64,000 nucleotides of DNA from Hormiphora californensis (taxonomy: Eukaryota > Ctenophora > Tentaculata > Cydippida > Pleurobrachiidae). The notes under the pieces were generated by a model. It ran no database searches, was not told the DNA's origin, and saw only the letters and a program-made list of their open reading frames with translations. Below are positions 33,291 through 44,045 of this stretch, piece by piece. The stretch covers positions 2,260,077 through 2,324,076 of the forward strand of contig CM035360.1 in NCBI GenBank assembly GCA_020137815.1, given 5' to 3'. The first letter of the stretch is position 1; each line of letters starts with the position of its first letter. The translations under genes were made by a program, and so were the position numbers.

Positions 33291-34560
33291 TTACATGTGG
33301 GAGGAAACATGATACCTCGCTCAGTCAGGTCCCCAGTTATGAGGGGTGTTGTATATTATTTTGAATTTGAAAGCAGAGGATACCATCCTCTCATCATCAT
33401 GTGAAGGTATTCCATATATTGGATGGAAGTCAAGAAGTGATGTAATACACCATTGATGTATACTGTTGATCACCATTGATCATTCTGTAAGGTGCGTGTT
33501 TGGATATCCAGTGGATATTATCCACCGGGGGATAGTATTCCGATTTAACCGGTCAATGCGACTGAATTGTTGTCTTGTGTAATGACAAGTGACCAATATC
33601 AGGTAGAAGTTGAACTACCTAAAGGCTATGAAATTGGGCTCTGTATGCCCACTATTTACTGTTCCAGAGTAGGATGATTTAAACCCGGAACGGGTGAAAG
33701 GTGTAATTGACACGGTGGGATGGGAGTGACCCATATTCATAACCCACTCATTGGAATCATTGGAGAGGAGTACGATCACCAGACAGAAGAGATAATGATG
33801 GCTTGAGGAAAAGTCGGGGACAAGTGGTGATGGAAGCTACAGTTGACGGCACAGTATTCAACCACCGGATATGATATGAGATATACTACGTACAACGAAT
33901 AAGGTAAGAAAAGTCTGCACTGTTGGGGGAGGTAAATAGATTTTGTTAGGCATTGCCTGGGTGGGGGTGTTTTCCCACCGGGGTGGAGGTATTTTCCACC
34001 GGAATATTGAAATGTAATTAAGTATGGCCATGGCCCTGTTCAATGTTTGTAAGTGAATGCATGTAATTGTATTGAGTGCAGTGAATTAATAAGTGAATAC
34101 AGGTAGTTGTATGGTGTGCAGTGAATAACTAGCGAACAGGGCACCTGGGAAATTGTAGGGGAAGTGTGTCATACAGGTACCCAGGAGAGATCCGCTGGGA
34201 TCTGCTCTTCCTTTTGGCGTTCTTTCTTGGGTATTTGAGCAGTGTATGCTACCTTTTCCTTTGATTTTACCAGAAGACTCCCCCATGAATATATAGGATA
34301 TATAATATGTATTATGTAAGTATGATCTGATATGATGTGTTATTATTGGTGAATGTAAATGAATGTACTGTTAGTGGTGATAGTCCGCTTGTAGTGGAGA
34401 TAGTGGAGATAGTCCACTAAACTCAATGTACTTATTGTGGATAATTCCACCGATAACTCAATGTACTGTTAGTGGATAATTCCACCGATAACTCAATGTA
34501 CTGATAGTGGATATTCCACTGATAACTCAATGTACTGGTAGTGGCTGATATTCCACTATT

Positions 34561-34676
34561 ATAGTCGGACCCAAATTTACCGGGCCCCGATTTACCGGAA
34601 CCCCAATTTACCGGGAGGGTAAACTTCCCCCAAAATAGGAAATTTACGGTATTTGACCCCGATTTACCGGGCAATG
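34561..34676. mobile_element. pogo-type MITE remnant inside the LTR element
   Basis: Starts TATAGTCGGACCCAAATTTA and repeats CCCGATTTACCGG three times. The far terminus is lost. Confidence 0.5.
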
Positions 34677-34911
34677 CAGTACTGGGAATATGAACCAGTT
34701 TTATAAGTTTGAATGCATAGCAGCATTATCAAGTGTGATGTGTTTAATTTAAGCAAGACCTCTGACCTATCTTGCTGATTTATTATGGAATGACAAGCTT
34801 AGCTTCTAAGCTGGTATGCTCAATCTGTGCAGGGATGAACCCTACACAAGCAGGCAGGCGAATTATGCTCAAACACGAGTAGTTTATGGGGAATGGGGAA
34901 TGGACCCCCAT

Positions 34912-34946
34912 TGTGAGAATCAAAATGGGGTCTGGCGCCGCCAGAC
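34912..34946. mobile_element. Partial CTGTCTGG-family MITE
   Basis: The palindrome GTCTGGCGCCGCCAGAC preceded by GAGAATCAAAATGGG matches the end of the short elements at 36698-36839. Confidence 0.5.
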
Positions 34947-35439
34947 AGGAACCCATGGGTATTGAAGAAGACCGATACAATATGTTGAGTAATTGTGGCG
35001 AGTAATCGTGCTCAAATGAGAGCAGTTTATAGCTAATGGGTAATGAACCCACATTGTGAAATGTGATGAGAATTTATGCTCAAATAAGAGTAGTTTATGC
35101 AGCCAATAGAACCATCCGTTGTGTACCTGGATCCACACTCAAAGTGGAATATATCGGTCAATACATAATCGATGGTATTGTTTTGTGTACAGTTCAAGAC
35201 TGTAATTAGAGCACATAATAGTCTAGATTCTATGCGGTGAATCAACAGCTCGTGTCTGGGCGGTAGTATTGAAATTAACTACTGGGCGATCATTGATCGA
35301 CAGTTGTCCGGCCAAGTGGCCACGGTTTTGAAGAAATGAGAATAGGGTCAGGCCAAAGTTCTGACAGATTAGTGACATAATATGGGGAAATTATACTCCA
35401 TGTGAATGGAGTTGAAACTACCAAGCTAGATTGGTAATG

Positions 35440-35690
35440 ATTGGACCGAGAAAATGAACTCTCGAACAGGCGTTAATTATTTTTACAAACTTCCTTGGGG
35501 AGAGGGGTGGATGCGGGGTCACTATTATGTGCCCCCTAGCCTGTCATATATCCAACAGGAGTGGAACTACCGAAATGGTTTTGGTAATGGTTGGGCCGAG
35601 AAAATGGATACTCGGGCAGAAGCTATTTCTCTTTGGAAACTTCCTTGGAGAGAGAGGTGGATGCGGGGTCACTGGATATGTGCCCCCTAT
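35440..35690 (+). repeat. Duplicated polypurine tract and LTR start
   Basis: The block GAAAATG..CTCG...AACTTCCTTGG.GAGAG.GG, followed by TGCGGGGTCACT and TATGTGCCCCCTA, occurs twice, about 158 bp apart. Only the second copy continues as a full LTR. Confidence 0.8.
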
Positions 35691-36450
35691 GATAGTTAAT
35701 AGTATGTTATAGATTCAGGGTTTTAGTTATCACTTGAAGTGATGTGATATATATAAAACCCCTGGTTGTATTTATGTGAATGGGCAAATCACCATGGCTC
35801 ATATTAAGGTAGGGGATAGCACGCCCCATAGTTGTAACAGTATGTTCGGACATGCTCCGAGTTTGGTAATTCGGTTAAGGACCACCGATAACGGTTTTTG
35901 CAGAGGAGCTCCACAAGCCGATGTGGTTTATTTCACTTTATTAAGAGTTCCAGATTTCGGAGATAATGAGACTGTTCTGGCCCATGCAAATAACCTATAT
36001 CAAGAAGAAGAATTGGAGAGATTATACGGAGCAAGTTTCCTTCACCGCACACCTGCACTGATAGTGATAAGCAGAGACAGCCTCTACGAAGAAGAAGAAG
36101 AAGAAGATAGTGATAAGCCGATAAGGGACCACGACGCCAAGTTGACGGAGTTGCAAGCCCCTGCTCACGTTTTGATAACGCCATTCTGCGACGTATAAAT
36201 AGCGGCCAGGAGGAACCCGGAGTGTCTCAGAATTACAATACAAAAATTACTTACCACTTTGGTATATCTTGTGTTTTGATAGTACCTTTCTAGAACAAAA
36301 CCTGAGACCATCACCACTCACCCTCACTTCACACTATCTAATACACTCACACCACACTGGTATACTGTATAGTATTTAGTTGGAAGCATGTCGAATGGAA
36401 ACAATACCTTTGACCAAAACGGTGTAGTCGGGGACGGCAGGGACCCCACA
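35662..36450 (+). repeat. 3' LTR (789 bp)
   Basis: Full-length LTR including the 67 bases absent from the 5' copy. It contains an uninterrupted 140-codon frame (35776-36198) upstream of the TATA box and, at its end, the first codons of gag. Confidence 0.9.
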
Positions 36451-36697
36451 TAGAGATTACTATGCAACCTTTCCATCGCAACCGGTCCGATGCGGTCATG
36501 TATTAAATGCGACATTTATGCTAAAAAAGCACTTGTCAGCGCTGGTTTTACACGTAAAAACGCGCAACGAGGTTGGATTTTGGTCAAAATTGAGCCTCTA
36601 CTGCGCGTTTTCTATCAAATTCACTAGATCTCGCGAGCCTATCGGACATGACCACATAGTGAGTTGCACTGTGAACTGTGAAGTGCACACGTGTGGT

Positions 36698-36839
36698 CTG
36701 TCTGGCGCCGCGACCCATCTGAGCGCACTGAGATTTGAGAATCAAATGGGGTATGGCGCCGCCATACAGCGTGTGGTCTGTCTGGCGGCGCCAGACCCCA
36801 ATTTGACAGTGCGCTCAGATGGGTCGCGGCGCCAGACAG
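36698..36839. mobile_element. Two adjacent ultra-short hAT-like MITEs sharing one target
   Basis: Element 1 (36698-36769, 72 bp) and element 2 (36778-36839, 62 bp) both start CTGTCTGGCG and end with a mirrored CAG. CGTGTGGT occurs before, between and after them (36690-36697, 36770-36777 and 36840-36847), three identical 8-bp direct repeats. Confidence 0.88.
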
Positions 36840-37244
36840 CGTGTGGTTAGGTTGCATTGGTGAGGGTGAATGCTTTACTTTACGCAGAGGGGCGCAAATA
36901 CTTGCCATGCTACGCAGTCTGTCCATTCGGGCTCGTGTAAGTACTAAGCTCACACTAGTAGTAGTCACCGGGTCTTGGCTTCAGCCAACAGACTGGGAAA
37001 TTGAAAATGTCAAGCACAGTCAAGTACCGACGTGACCATTGGTATTTGTTGCTATGCTACGTATTACGGCACTATGTAGTCTTTATTTAGAGCGATGAAT
37101 CGTCTCGTAGTTGTGAAGCGATCACTCTCCTCGATGACGTCTTCACTAGAAGACATTTGCAATTTAACGGAAGGCGCTGTAACGCCTGCACTTACTTGCA
37201 TCTTCCCGCCGCGCGCGCGTCGCAGTTTTGGATCTTTTTATTAA

Positions 37245-37286
37245 TTTTCAACACTACTTTTCAACACTACTTTTCAACACTACTTT
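37245..37286. repeat. TTTTCAACACTAC tandem repeat
   Basis: Three and a half copies of a 13-bp unit just upstream of the retroelement ORF. It may be part of its 5' untranslated region. Confidence 0.85.
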
Positions 37287-37357
37287 AAACAAATTAATTT
37301 GAGATTTCGCCTCAGGATGTAGAGCCAGCCCAGGAGGGGCAGTCCGGGCACGTTGGT

Positions 37358-40300
37358 ATGACAGGACGCACGAAGCGGCAAACGTCCAAGCGCAAGAAGA
37401 CTCCAGCGCCATCCAACCAGTCCATCGCTCCTCCTCCCCCATCCCGTTCTTCCGCCAACCTTCCATCCTCCTGCCCTTCTTCTTCAACCCACTCCATATC
37501 AGTGAATTTTGATGAATCCTCTGAACTTTGTGTTTCATGCAGTAATTACAATGACTCCAACGAACCCAAGCGCTCACTCAATGGAGTGGTTCATTGGATT
37601 CAATGTACTAATTGTGACGGGTGGTACCACCACAGATGTGCAGGACTGTCCCCAGATGAGTACCACAAGGTTACCTCAGATGAGGATGCTCCATGGCACT
37701 GCCACAACTGTTCAGAAATTCCAGACTTCCCCCCTATGCCCCACCGGCCCTACTCCTGGGGTGAACACTCAGAACTAACCCTCCCCCAGACTCTGTATGA
37801 AATTCATTGTACTGTTGCAAGTTGGAAACCAAATCTCTTTAAAAAACTACCAGCAGGTGCAGCCGGAAAGGCCTTCATTAGCGAAGCAACCCGTCTGATT
37901 AACGGTTGGACAAACTCTTCACCCCTGGAGCCATTTGCCATCACAGCGCTCCACCTGATGGGAGCCCTGCTCCTTCAGAAACCAGGCAAACGATCCAAGC
38001 CCTCTGAAGAATGTGAGGCCCTGAGGAGAAGGCTACAACTGTGGAGAGAGGGAGACTTCGATAGCCTAGTCAGGGAGTGCAAAGCTATTCAATCCAAAAT
38101 CCCCATGAGTAGCAACCATCAGAACTCCCGGAAGAGCTTCTCTCGACTCATGTTGAACGGTAAAGTTGCAGCGGCCCTCCGTGTGCTGAACACCTCTCCG
38201 TCTGCACCACTCCCACCCTCTCCTGAAGTGATTGAGGGGCTCCGTGCCAAACACCCCCCTGCCCAGCCACTCAACCGAGACCTTTTAGTCTCCCACCTGC
38301 CAGCTCCCAGTGTTGAACCAGCACTGTTTGACAGCATTGACACTGAATCAATCAGGAGATCAGCTGCCACAACCAAGGGAGGGGCAGGTCCCAGTGGAAT
38401 GACCGATGCACTGTGGGCGAGAATGTTGTGTAGTAGAACTTTCCACCTCGAATCTGATGCCCTGGCCCATGCTTTGGCAAGAATGACTCGTCGCCTCTGC
38501 ACTTCTTTCATCAACCCACACACCATCTCTGCCTTGGTCTCATGTCGATTGATCGCCCTGAACAAGAATCCGGGTATCCGCCCCATCGGCATCGGGGAAA
38601 TACTCCGGCGTATCATTGGGCGTACTGTTGTCTGCCATCTACACAGCGACATCATTGAAGCAGCCGGTCCACTGCAGCTTGCCTCCGGTCTTCAGGGTGG
38701 AATTGAGGCTGCTGTCCACAGCATGTCTAGCATGTTTGATGATGATGGCTCTGAGGGAGTGCTCTTAGCGGATGCAACCAACGCCTTTAATGTGCTTAAT
38801 CGGGCAACCGCTCTCGTCAATCTCCGCTATCTTTGCCCCCCGCTCGCCACCTTCACGATCAACATCTACCGATCCCCCGCCAAACTTTTCCTACAGAACG
38901 GCACTTTCATTCTGAGTAGTGAAGGCACCACTCAGGGTTGCAACCTTGCATCTCCCTGGTACTGCATCAGCCTGAATCCTCTCATCTCAGCCCTTTCCGA
39001 GGCAGACTGTGCACAGATCTTCTTTGCCGATGACGGTGCATCTGTTGGGAAACTCTTGGCTATGCGGAAGTGGTGGGACATTCTGTGCGAAGTTGGCCCA
39101 GGATTAGGCTACTTCCCCAATGGAAAGAAGTCTGTGCTGATCGTCAAACCTGGGCTTGAGAACACTGCCAGCTCTATTTTCAAGGACACAGGTGTGCATA
39201 TTACATCAGAGGGACAAAGATATCTCGGAGCTCCCCTAGGTACCGACGAGTTTAAGAAACAGTACGTCAGTCAACAGGTTGAGACGTGGGCCCAAGAGCT
39301 TACAGACTTATCTGATTTTTCAACATCTGAGCCCCATCCATCATTCTCTGCTTACATCATGGGACTCTCCAAACGGTGGTTGTTTATTATGAGAACTACC
39401 AAGGACATCTCTGATCTCTTCCAGCCACTGGAAGACATCATATCATCCACTTTCATCCCAAAAACAATCAGCAACCAACTGACCCCAAACAATCGGAAAC
39501 TTCTGTCACTCCCTGCCCGCCATGGGGGCCTTGGAATCTTCAACCCCGTCGAGATCGCGGATTTCGAATACGCCAGTTCTGCAGCGGCTACTGCACCTCT
39601 CTCCAAAATCATAACGAACAGAAAACACAATTTGATCCAGAGAGTTTGCACTTGCTTAAGCGGGAGCTGGAGTCTGCAAAATCCGAGATGTTGACCACCA
39701 AACGGCTGAACCAGACCAAGGCTGAAGAACTTGTGAGAGAGGCACTACCACCCAACGAACAGCGTTTCCACCAAGAGAGAACACGGCGAGGGTCTTCCAT
39801 ATGGGTAACATCTCTCCCCCTCAAGGAACATAGGTTCAATCTGAACAAACAGGAGTTCTGGGACTCCATGTCCCTCCGCTACTGCTTGGAACTTGAGGGT
39901 AGACCACCAAATTGTCCGTGTGGAAAACCTAACACCACTGAACACAGCCTCTCTTGTCATCTTGGCGGTTACGTACAGCTCCGACACAATGAGATCCGGG
40001 ACCTTACTGCAAACTTGTTGAAAGAGGCCGGATGCCGTGATGTTTCAAGAGAACCCCATCTTCTCCCAATCACTGGCGAAACGTTCCGGCTAAAGTCCGC
40101 GAACACTGCAAATGATGCTCGCCTCGATGTTGCTGCCAGGGACTTTTGGCTTCCTATGGACAAAATTTACACGGATGTTCGTATCTTTAATCCATTGGCA
40201 CCCACCAACAGTGCCATCCCGCTCGACACAGCTCTGAAACGGCACGAGGACGAGAAAAAAACGGTGCTATAACGAACGGGTCCTTGAGGTCGAGCAGAGC

Positions 40301-40585
40301 TGTTTTTGCCCTCTTGTGTTTTCAATAACTGGTGCCCTGGGCAACGAGGCAGAAAAATTCTACAGGCGCCTAGCAAAGCTGCTTGCTGACAAAACCAAAC
40401 AGGCTTATCCTGATACCATCCGTTATATCAGGCAGCGATTGTCCTTCACCCTGCTCAGAACAACTGTGATCAGTTTAAGGGGCCATAGAGGCAATAAGTT
40501 TACCAAAACAATACAATACAAGAGCGAACTCAATGACATTAACTTATTATATAATACTTTTAATTCTACCAAATTTAATCAATTT
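37358..40585 (+). mobile_element. Non-LTR retroelement: PHD finger, RT and restriction-like endonuclease
   Basis: Frame 1 (37358-39694, 778 codons) has a PHD-like zinc finger at residues about 58-118 (C..C...C..C...H..C...HCHNC). An RT follows, with KNPGIRPIGIGEILRR, motif A (LADATNAFN, about residue 470), motif B with TTQG (about 525) and motif C FADD (about 555). The frame then breaks near 39640 and continues at 39646-40272 with a CPCGK...H..SCH zinc ribbon and an ARLDVAARDFW...YTDVRIFNP segment, like a PD-(D/E)XK endonuclease. It breaks again at an A7 run near 40255 and continues to 40588. Two single-base breaks make this copy probably inactive. The architecture matches R2-like, target-primed elements in principle; family assignment is inferred. 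Confidence 0.85.
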
Positions 40586-40588
40586 TAA

Positions 40589-41858
40589 TCAATGCAGTAA
40601 TTTATTAATCTTCTCCCCCATGGGAGACCGGTATTTTCATATTGATATTGTTATCTAATACCATTTTAACCCCCTTTTAGAAAAAAATCTTTTTATTAAT
40701 TTTTCGAGAAAGAAAATTTTCAAAATCAAAAATCAAAATTGCTTCCCGAAAGTTTACTGAACTTTTTTAGGGATTCCTCGGGGTTTGACCGGTGACCCGC
40801 ATATTGTAAGAGCTGTTCTGGGCTATGATTGGTCACAAAAGGTCAGGCCGTGCTCGAAATGTTCTGAAAAAGCTGAAAATCACTTCAACGCCGACGTGGA
40901 AAATTGAAAACAACGGCATCCGCCTTTACAAGTTACAACGGCAACCGTAATTTTGGATATGAACACTAAACGGTCTAATAGGGATCCCTAAAAAAGTTCA
41001 GTATCTACACAGCGTTTACACCAGTTAAGCCATTACGGTTTCGGGTTTTCCAACGGTAGCGTGATCCCTATCGATAACCACAAGGCCGTTTTCTAAACAA
41101 TATAATTCGATCGTAAAAACTAAAACTTGTAAACTTGTAAAACTAGTTTTTTGATAAAATTGTAACAAAACCGTCCCTAGCCAGAATGTATTGTATGCAA
41201 TGGCTCCTCCCTCTACTCTTCATACCTAAACCGATATCTCCCATCCTTCTACAGAACCACCTGAACTCTCCTCGCTCTTTGCCTAACAGACTTCCTTCCT
41301 CGCTAGACGACCCTGTGCACTCTGTTCAGTTGTTTTCATAGTCGCCGCTGGACTGTTGTGTTATTCAGGGATAGGGAACTGTATGATATGTTGACCACAT
41401 TTCAAAGTAGGATATTACTGGTTCTTTGTACAGGGGAGATGTAACGATGGGTGGGGAGCAATGAACAGCAGGGGGAATACTTATTTATTTGTTTGCTGTA
41501 CATGTTTGTGAAGGAGTGTGCCAAACGAGAAGGGGAGATAAAGATAAAGACTCTTCCGGTGGGGTCGAGCGCTAAAAACATAATAAAAAACTAGAGGTCC
41601 GTGATCTTGGAAGTTTTTAATTTTGTAAATAGTAATTTTGAAGATATGTGCACGTGTATAATGTGCACGTGTGTTGTGCGTTTTATCTCAAGGTTCAATA
41701 ATTATCTCATGTTTTTCTTAAACCAGACATTACCCAAACACATTTGCTCACAAAATTGAGTGTTATTTATAATCGAATCAATAACAAAATCAGTAATCCC
41801 CCTTCTACCAAAGTTCAACTCTTATACAAGTATATATTCTGCTTTAGTTCTCCAAGCT
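40589..41858. other. Non-coding stretch with a short inverted repeat
   Basis: ACTGAACTTTTTTAGGGATT near 40757 is mirrored by GGGATCCCTAAAAAAGTTCA near 40982, suggesting a MITE of about 260 bp. The remainder upstream of SNRPC holds no supported gene and probably includes its promoter. Confidence 0.5.
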
Positions 41859-42943
41859 ATGCCAAAGTACTACTGTGACTACTGCGATACATACCTGACT
41901 CACGATTCACCATCAGTCAGAAAAACCCATAACGGAGGAAGGAAACACAAGTAAGTTTGTCATCAATACAGTGCAAGTGTCTCACCTTGTCGGCCCTGTT
42001 TTTTATGGAAATTGGAAGGTCTGTTTGGGGGGGGGGGGATATCGTGTTTTTATGGAGGGTGGTGCATATAGTGGTGGGAGATGGGAATGTGTAATAAATT
42101 AGAAAATAAATCTCATCAGATTAATTCTATTTCAGAGAGAATGTACGTATCTACTACACAAAATGGATGGAGGATCAGGCCCAATCCCTGATCGACCAGA
42201 CCACTGCACATATGAAGATGCCAGCCCCAGGAATGGGACCTCCTCCTGGAATGATGGGTGGCCCCCCAATGATGGGAGGGATGATGCCAGTTATGATGGC
42301 ACGGGGTCCTCCTGGCATGCCGGGCATGAACCCAATGATGAGAGGTGGAATCATGGGTAGGTTAATTAGTAATTAATAATTAGCACTTAATTAGCAACAT
42401 CTCACATGATCAGTTGTTAATTAGTGGCACTAATCATATCATTACTAATTTAGTGGTTATAAAAGTCATTTCCGTTACATTAAATATATCAAATTATTGT
42501 ATCTCTCAATAAACTAATGATCATGTAGTACACAGTGACATCATGTAATTACCTATTTTTTTCACTCTCTAGCTCTCTATCTCTCTCTCTCTCTCTTTAT
42601 ACCTGGCTCTCTTTCCTCCTGTTTCCCTGCCACTCACTACCCAGTACAGCTACCAGTACAGCTCCCGTAGACACGTATAACTATAACAATATGTTGTACA
42701 TTCTGTAATGGTTCACTGCTACTCTCACACCCAATGCAGCGCTTCAAGCCCTATTATATTATGTAACTCAGTTCAACTAACATACCTCCATATATATACC
42801 CAACTCTATATCTAACTCTATATCTAACTAACATACCTCCATCAGGTGGTGGACCCTATGGACCCCCTCCCATGCAGATGGGAATGAGGATACCCCGTCC
42901 TCCAATGGGTGGTATGATGGGCGGTCCTAATGGCCCCATGTGA
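41859..42943 (+). CDS. SNRPC: U1 small nuclear ribonucleoprotein C
   Basis: Three exons: 41859-41950, 42136-42356 and 42846-42943, all GT-AG and with matching phases. The N-terminus [20 protein letters not shown] is almost identical to other animals, with the U1-type C2H2 zinc finger C6, C9, H24 and H30, followed by the conserved [14 protein letters not shown] helix and a Met/Pro/Gly-rich tail. U1-C stabilises pairing of U1 snRNA with 5' splice sites in the nucleus. The start is chosen at 41859 by family conservation, although the frame is open further upstream. The tail is shorter than in vertebrates. Confidence 0.97.
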
Positions 42944-44045
42944 GAGAGAGATCTCAACAATTAGGACTCAGAGCCAATCAGAGCAAAGAACCACGGTCAC
43001 GTGATAAGAGAGAGGGAGAGAGAGAGGGGGAGAGAGAGGGAGAGAGAAAGAGGGGAGAGAGAGAGAGAGGGAGAGAGTTAGAGAGAGAAAGAGAGGGAGG
43101 TTAGAGAGATATGGGACCAGGTGTTCAGCTGCAATGGTATAAGAGGAGGAAGAGGGCGTGGAGGGGGCTACTACACTTGACACGTCTTAGTGTGTGTGAC
43201 ATTGTATGTGGTTTTATTGGGAGCGATATATCTGACTGTTATTGTGACATATCCTCTACAACATATTTATACTTTTTATCACACTCAGTTATTAGTACTT
43301 TGTATTGTCGTATCCACCATCAATAATTGCCCCCTGTTCTCCAGTTCAATAATTGCCCCATCCCTTTATTCATTGTCCCTTTCTTTACTGGCGACTGCTA
43401 TTTACACAATATACCTCTACACTTGACTTTTTTTTCTTTTTTTTTTTCACCTCCACGTGGCTATTTCTCAATCCATGGGGCAGTCCGACTATTGGATGCC
43501 GCCAAGCAATGATAATAGCTCTCAATACGGTCCCTTGCTTGACCTCGATGCCTTGCACCGACACTGTCCGACTCACCCAATCAACGAGTGTGTGCTAACA
43601 ATCTCGATAGCACGCAGAGCAGTTTTGTCAAACAAAGTTATAGACATGATTTCGGACGCAACCCTGACAGCGCTGGCTAGCACATATCTACACTTGACTT
43701 CTGGCAGTGAAGTTTATATTTTCCGTTCGCCTCAATTCTCGTCTTGTGTTTCCTCGATGTAACGAACCCTCTCAGAGTGAGTGAGCTGTGAGCCACACAA
43801 GTGTTTTCTAAGCAATCCACCTAATAACTTCACCTAATACCCAGTTCCCCTGTGTTTCCTAAACAATTCACTTTCCCTGTTTTAGCTCCACCCCCCCCCC
43901 CCATAATCCCCTAATAAGATCCCCTTGTTTTAGCTCCATTTTTTCCCAACCATTTAACCCAACTTCCCCTGTTTTAGCACTCCATGCCCCCCCCCCCCCC
44001 CATAATCCCCTATAATAACATCCCTGATCCCCTTATTTTAGCTCC
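42944..44045. other. SNRPC-RTN interval
   Basis: Holds an AG tract (43008-43100), a 101-codon frame without recognisable family (43457-43762) and a set of tandem acceptor-like cassettes before the reticulon gene. Nothing else is supported. Confidence 0.5.
43880..44045 (+). repeat. Tandem TTTTAGCTCCA cassettes with poly(C) runs
   Basis: Units of roughly 50-70 bp containing CCC(C)n, ATAATCCCC, CCCCTTGTTTTAGCTCCA recur about three times. The last unit ends in TTATTTTAGCTCCATG, the reticulon start. Each unit looks like a polypyrimidine tract plus AG acceptor. Confidence 0.7.

Larger units (their letters stand above)
33291..35460 (+). other. Degenerate interior of the LTR element
   Basis: No RT or integrase motif. 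It contains tandem copies of a CCACTGATAACTCAATGTACTG-like unit at about 34390-34555, a pogo-type remnant at 34561 and a short-MITE relic near 34915. Confidence 0.5.
31014..36450 (+). mobile_element. Gag-only LTR retrotransposon, complete with LTRs
   Basis: Two direct repeats (31014-31735 and 35662-36450) begin TGCGGGGTC and end GGGACCCCACA, imperfect inverted termini of the TG...CA type. TAGA lies on both outer sides, a 4-bp target duplication. A primer-site-like TGGTGCTGATAGAACC follows the 5' LTR by two bases, and a purine tract GGAGAGAGAGGTGGA precedes the 3' LTR. Only gag and the beginning of a protease frame survive inside; RT, RNase H and integrase are absent. It is therefore non-autonomous. 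By TSD length and Gag fold it is most like Ty3/gypsy. Confidence 0.92.

Noticed and set aside
36639-36968. 109-codon minus-strand frame as a gene
   Set aside because: It runs through the two tandem short MITEs and repeats their translation.
43457-43762. 101-codon frame as a gene between SNRPC and the reticulon
   Set aside because: No recognised family and no splice or start context. Left as unassigned.
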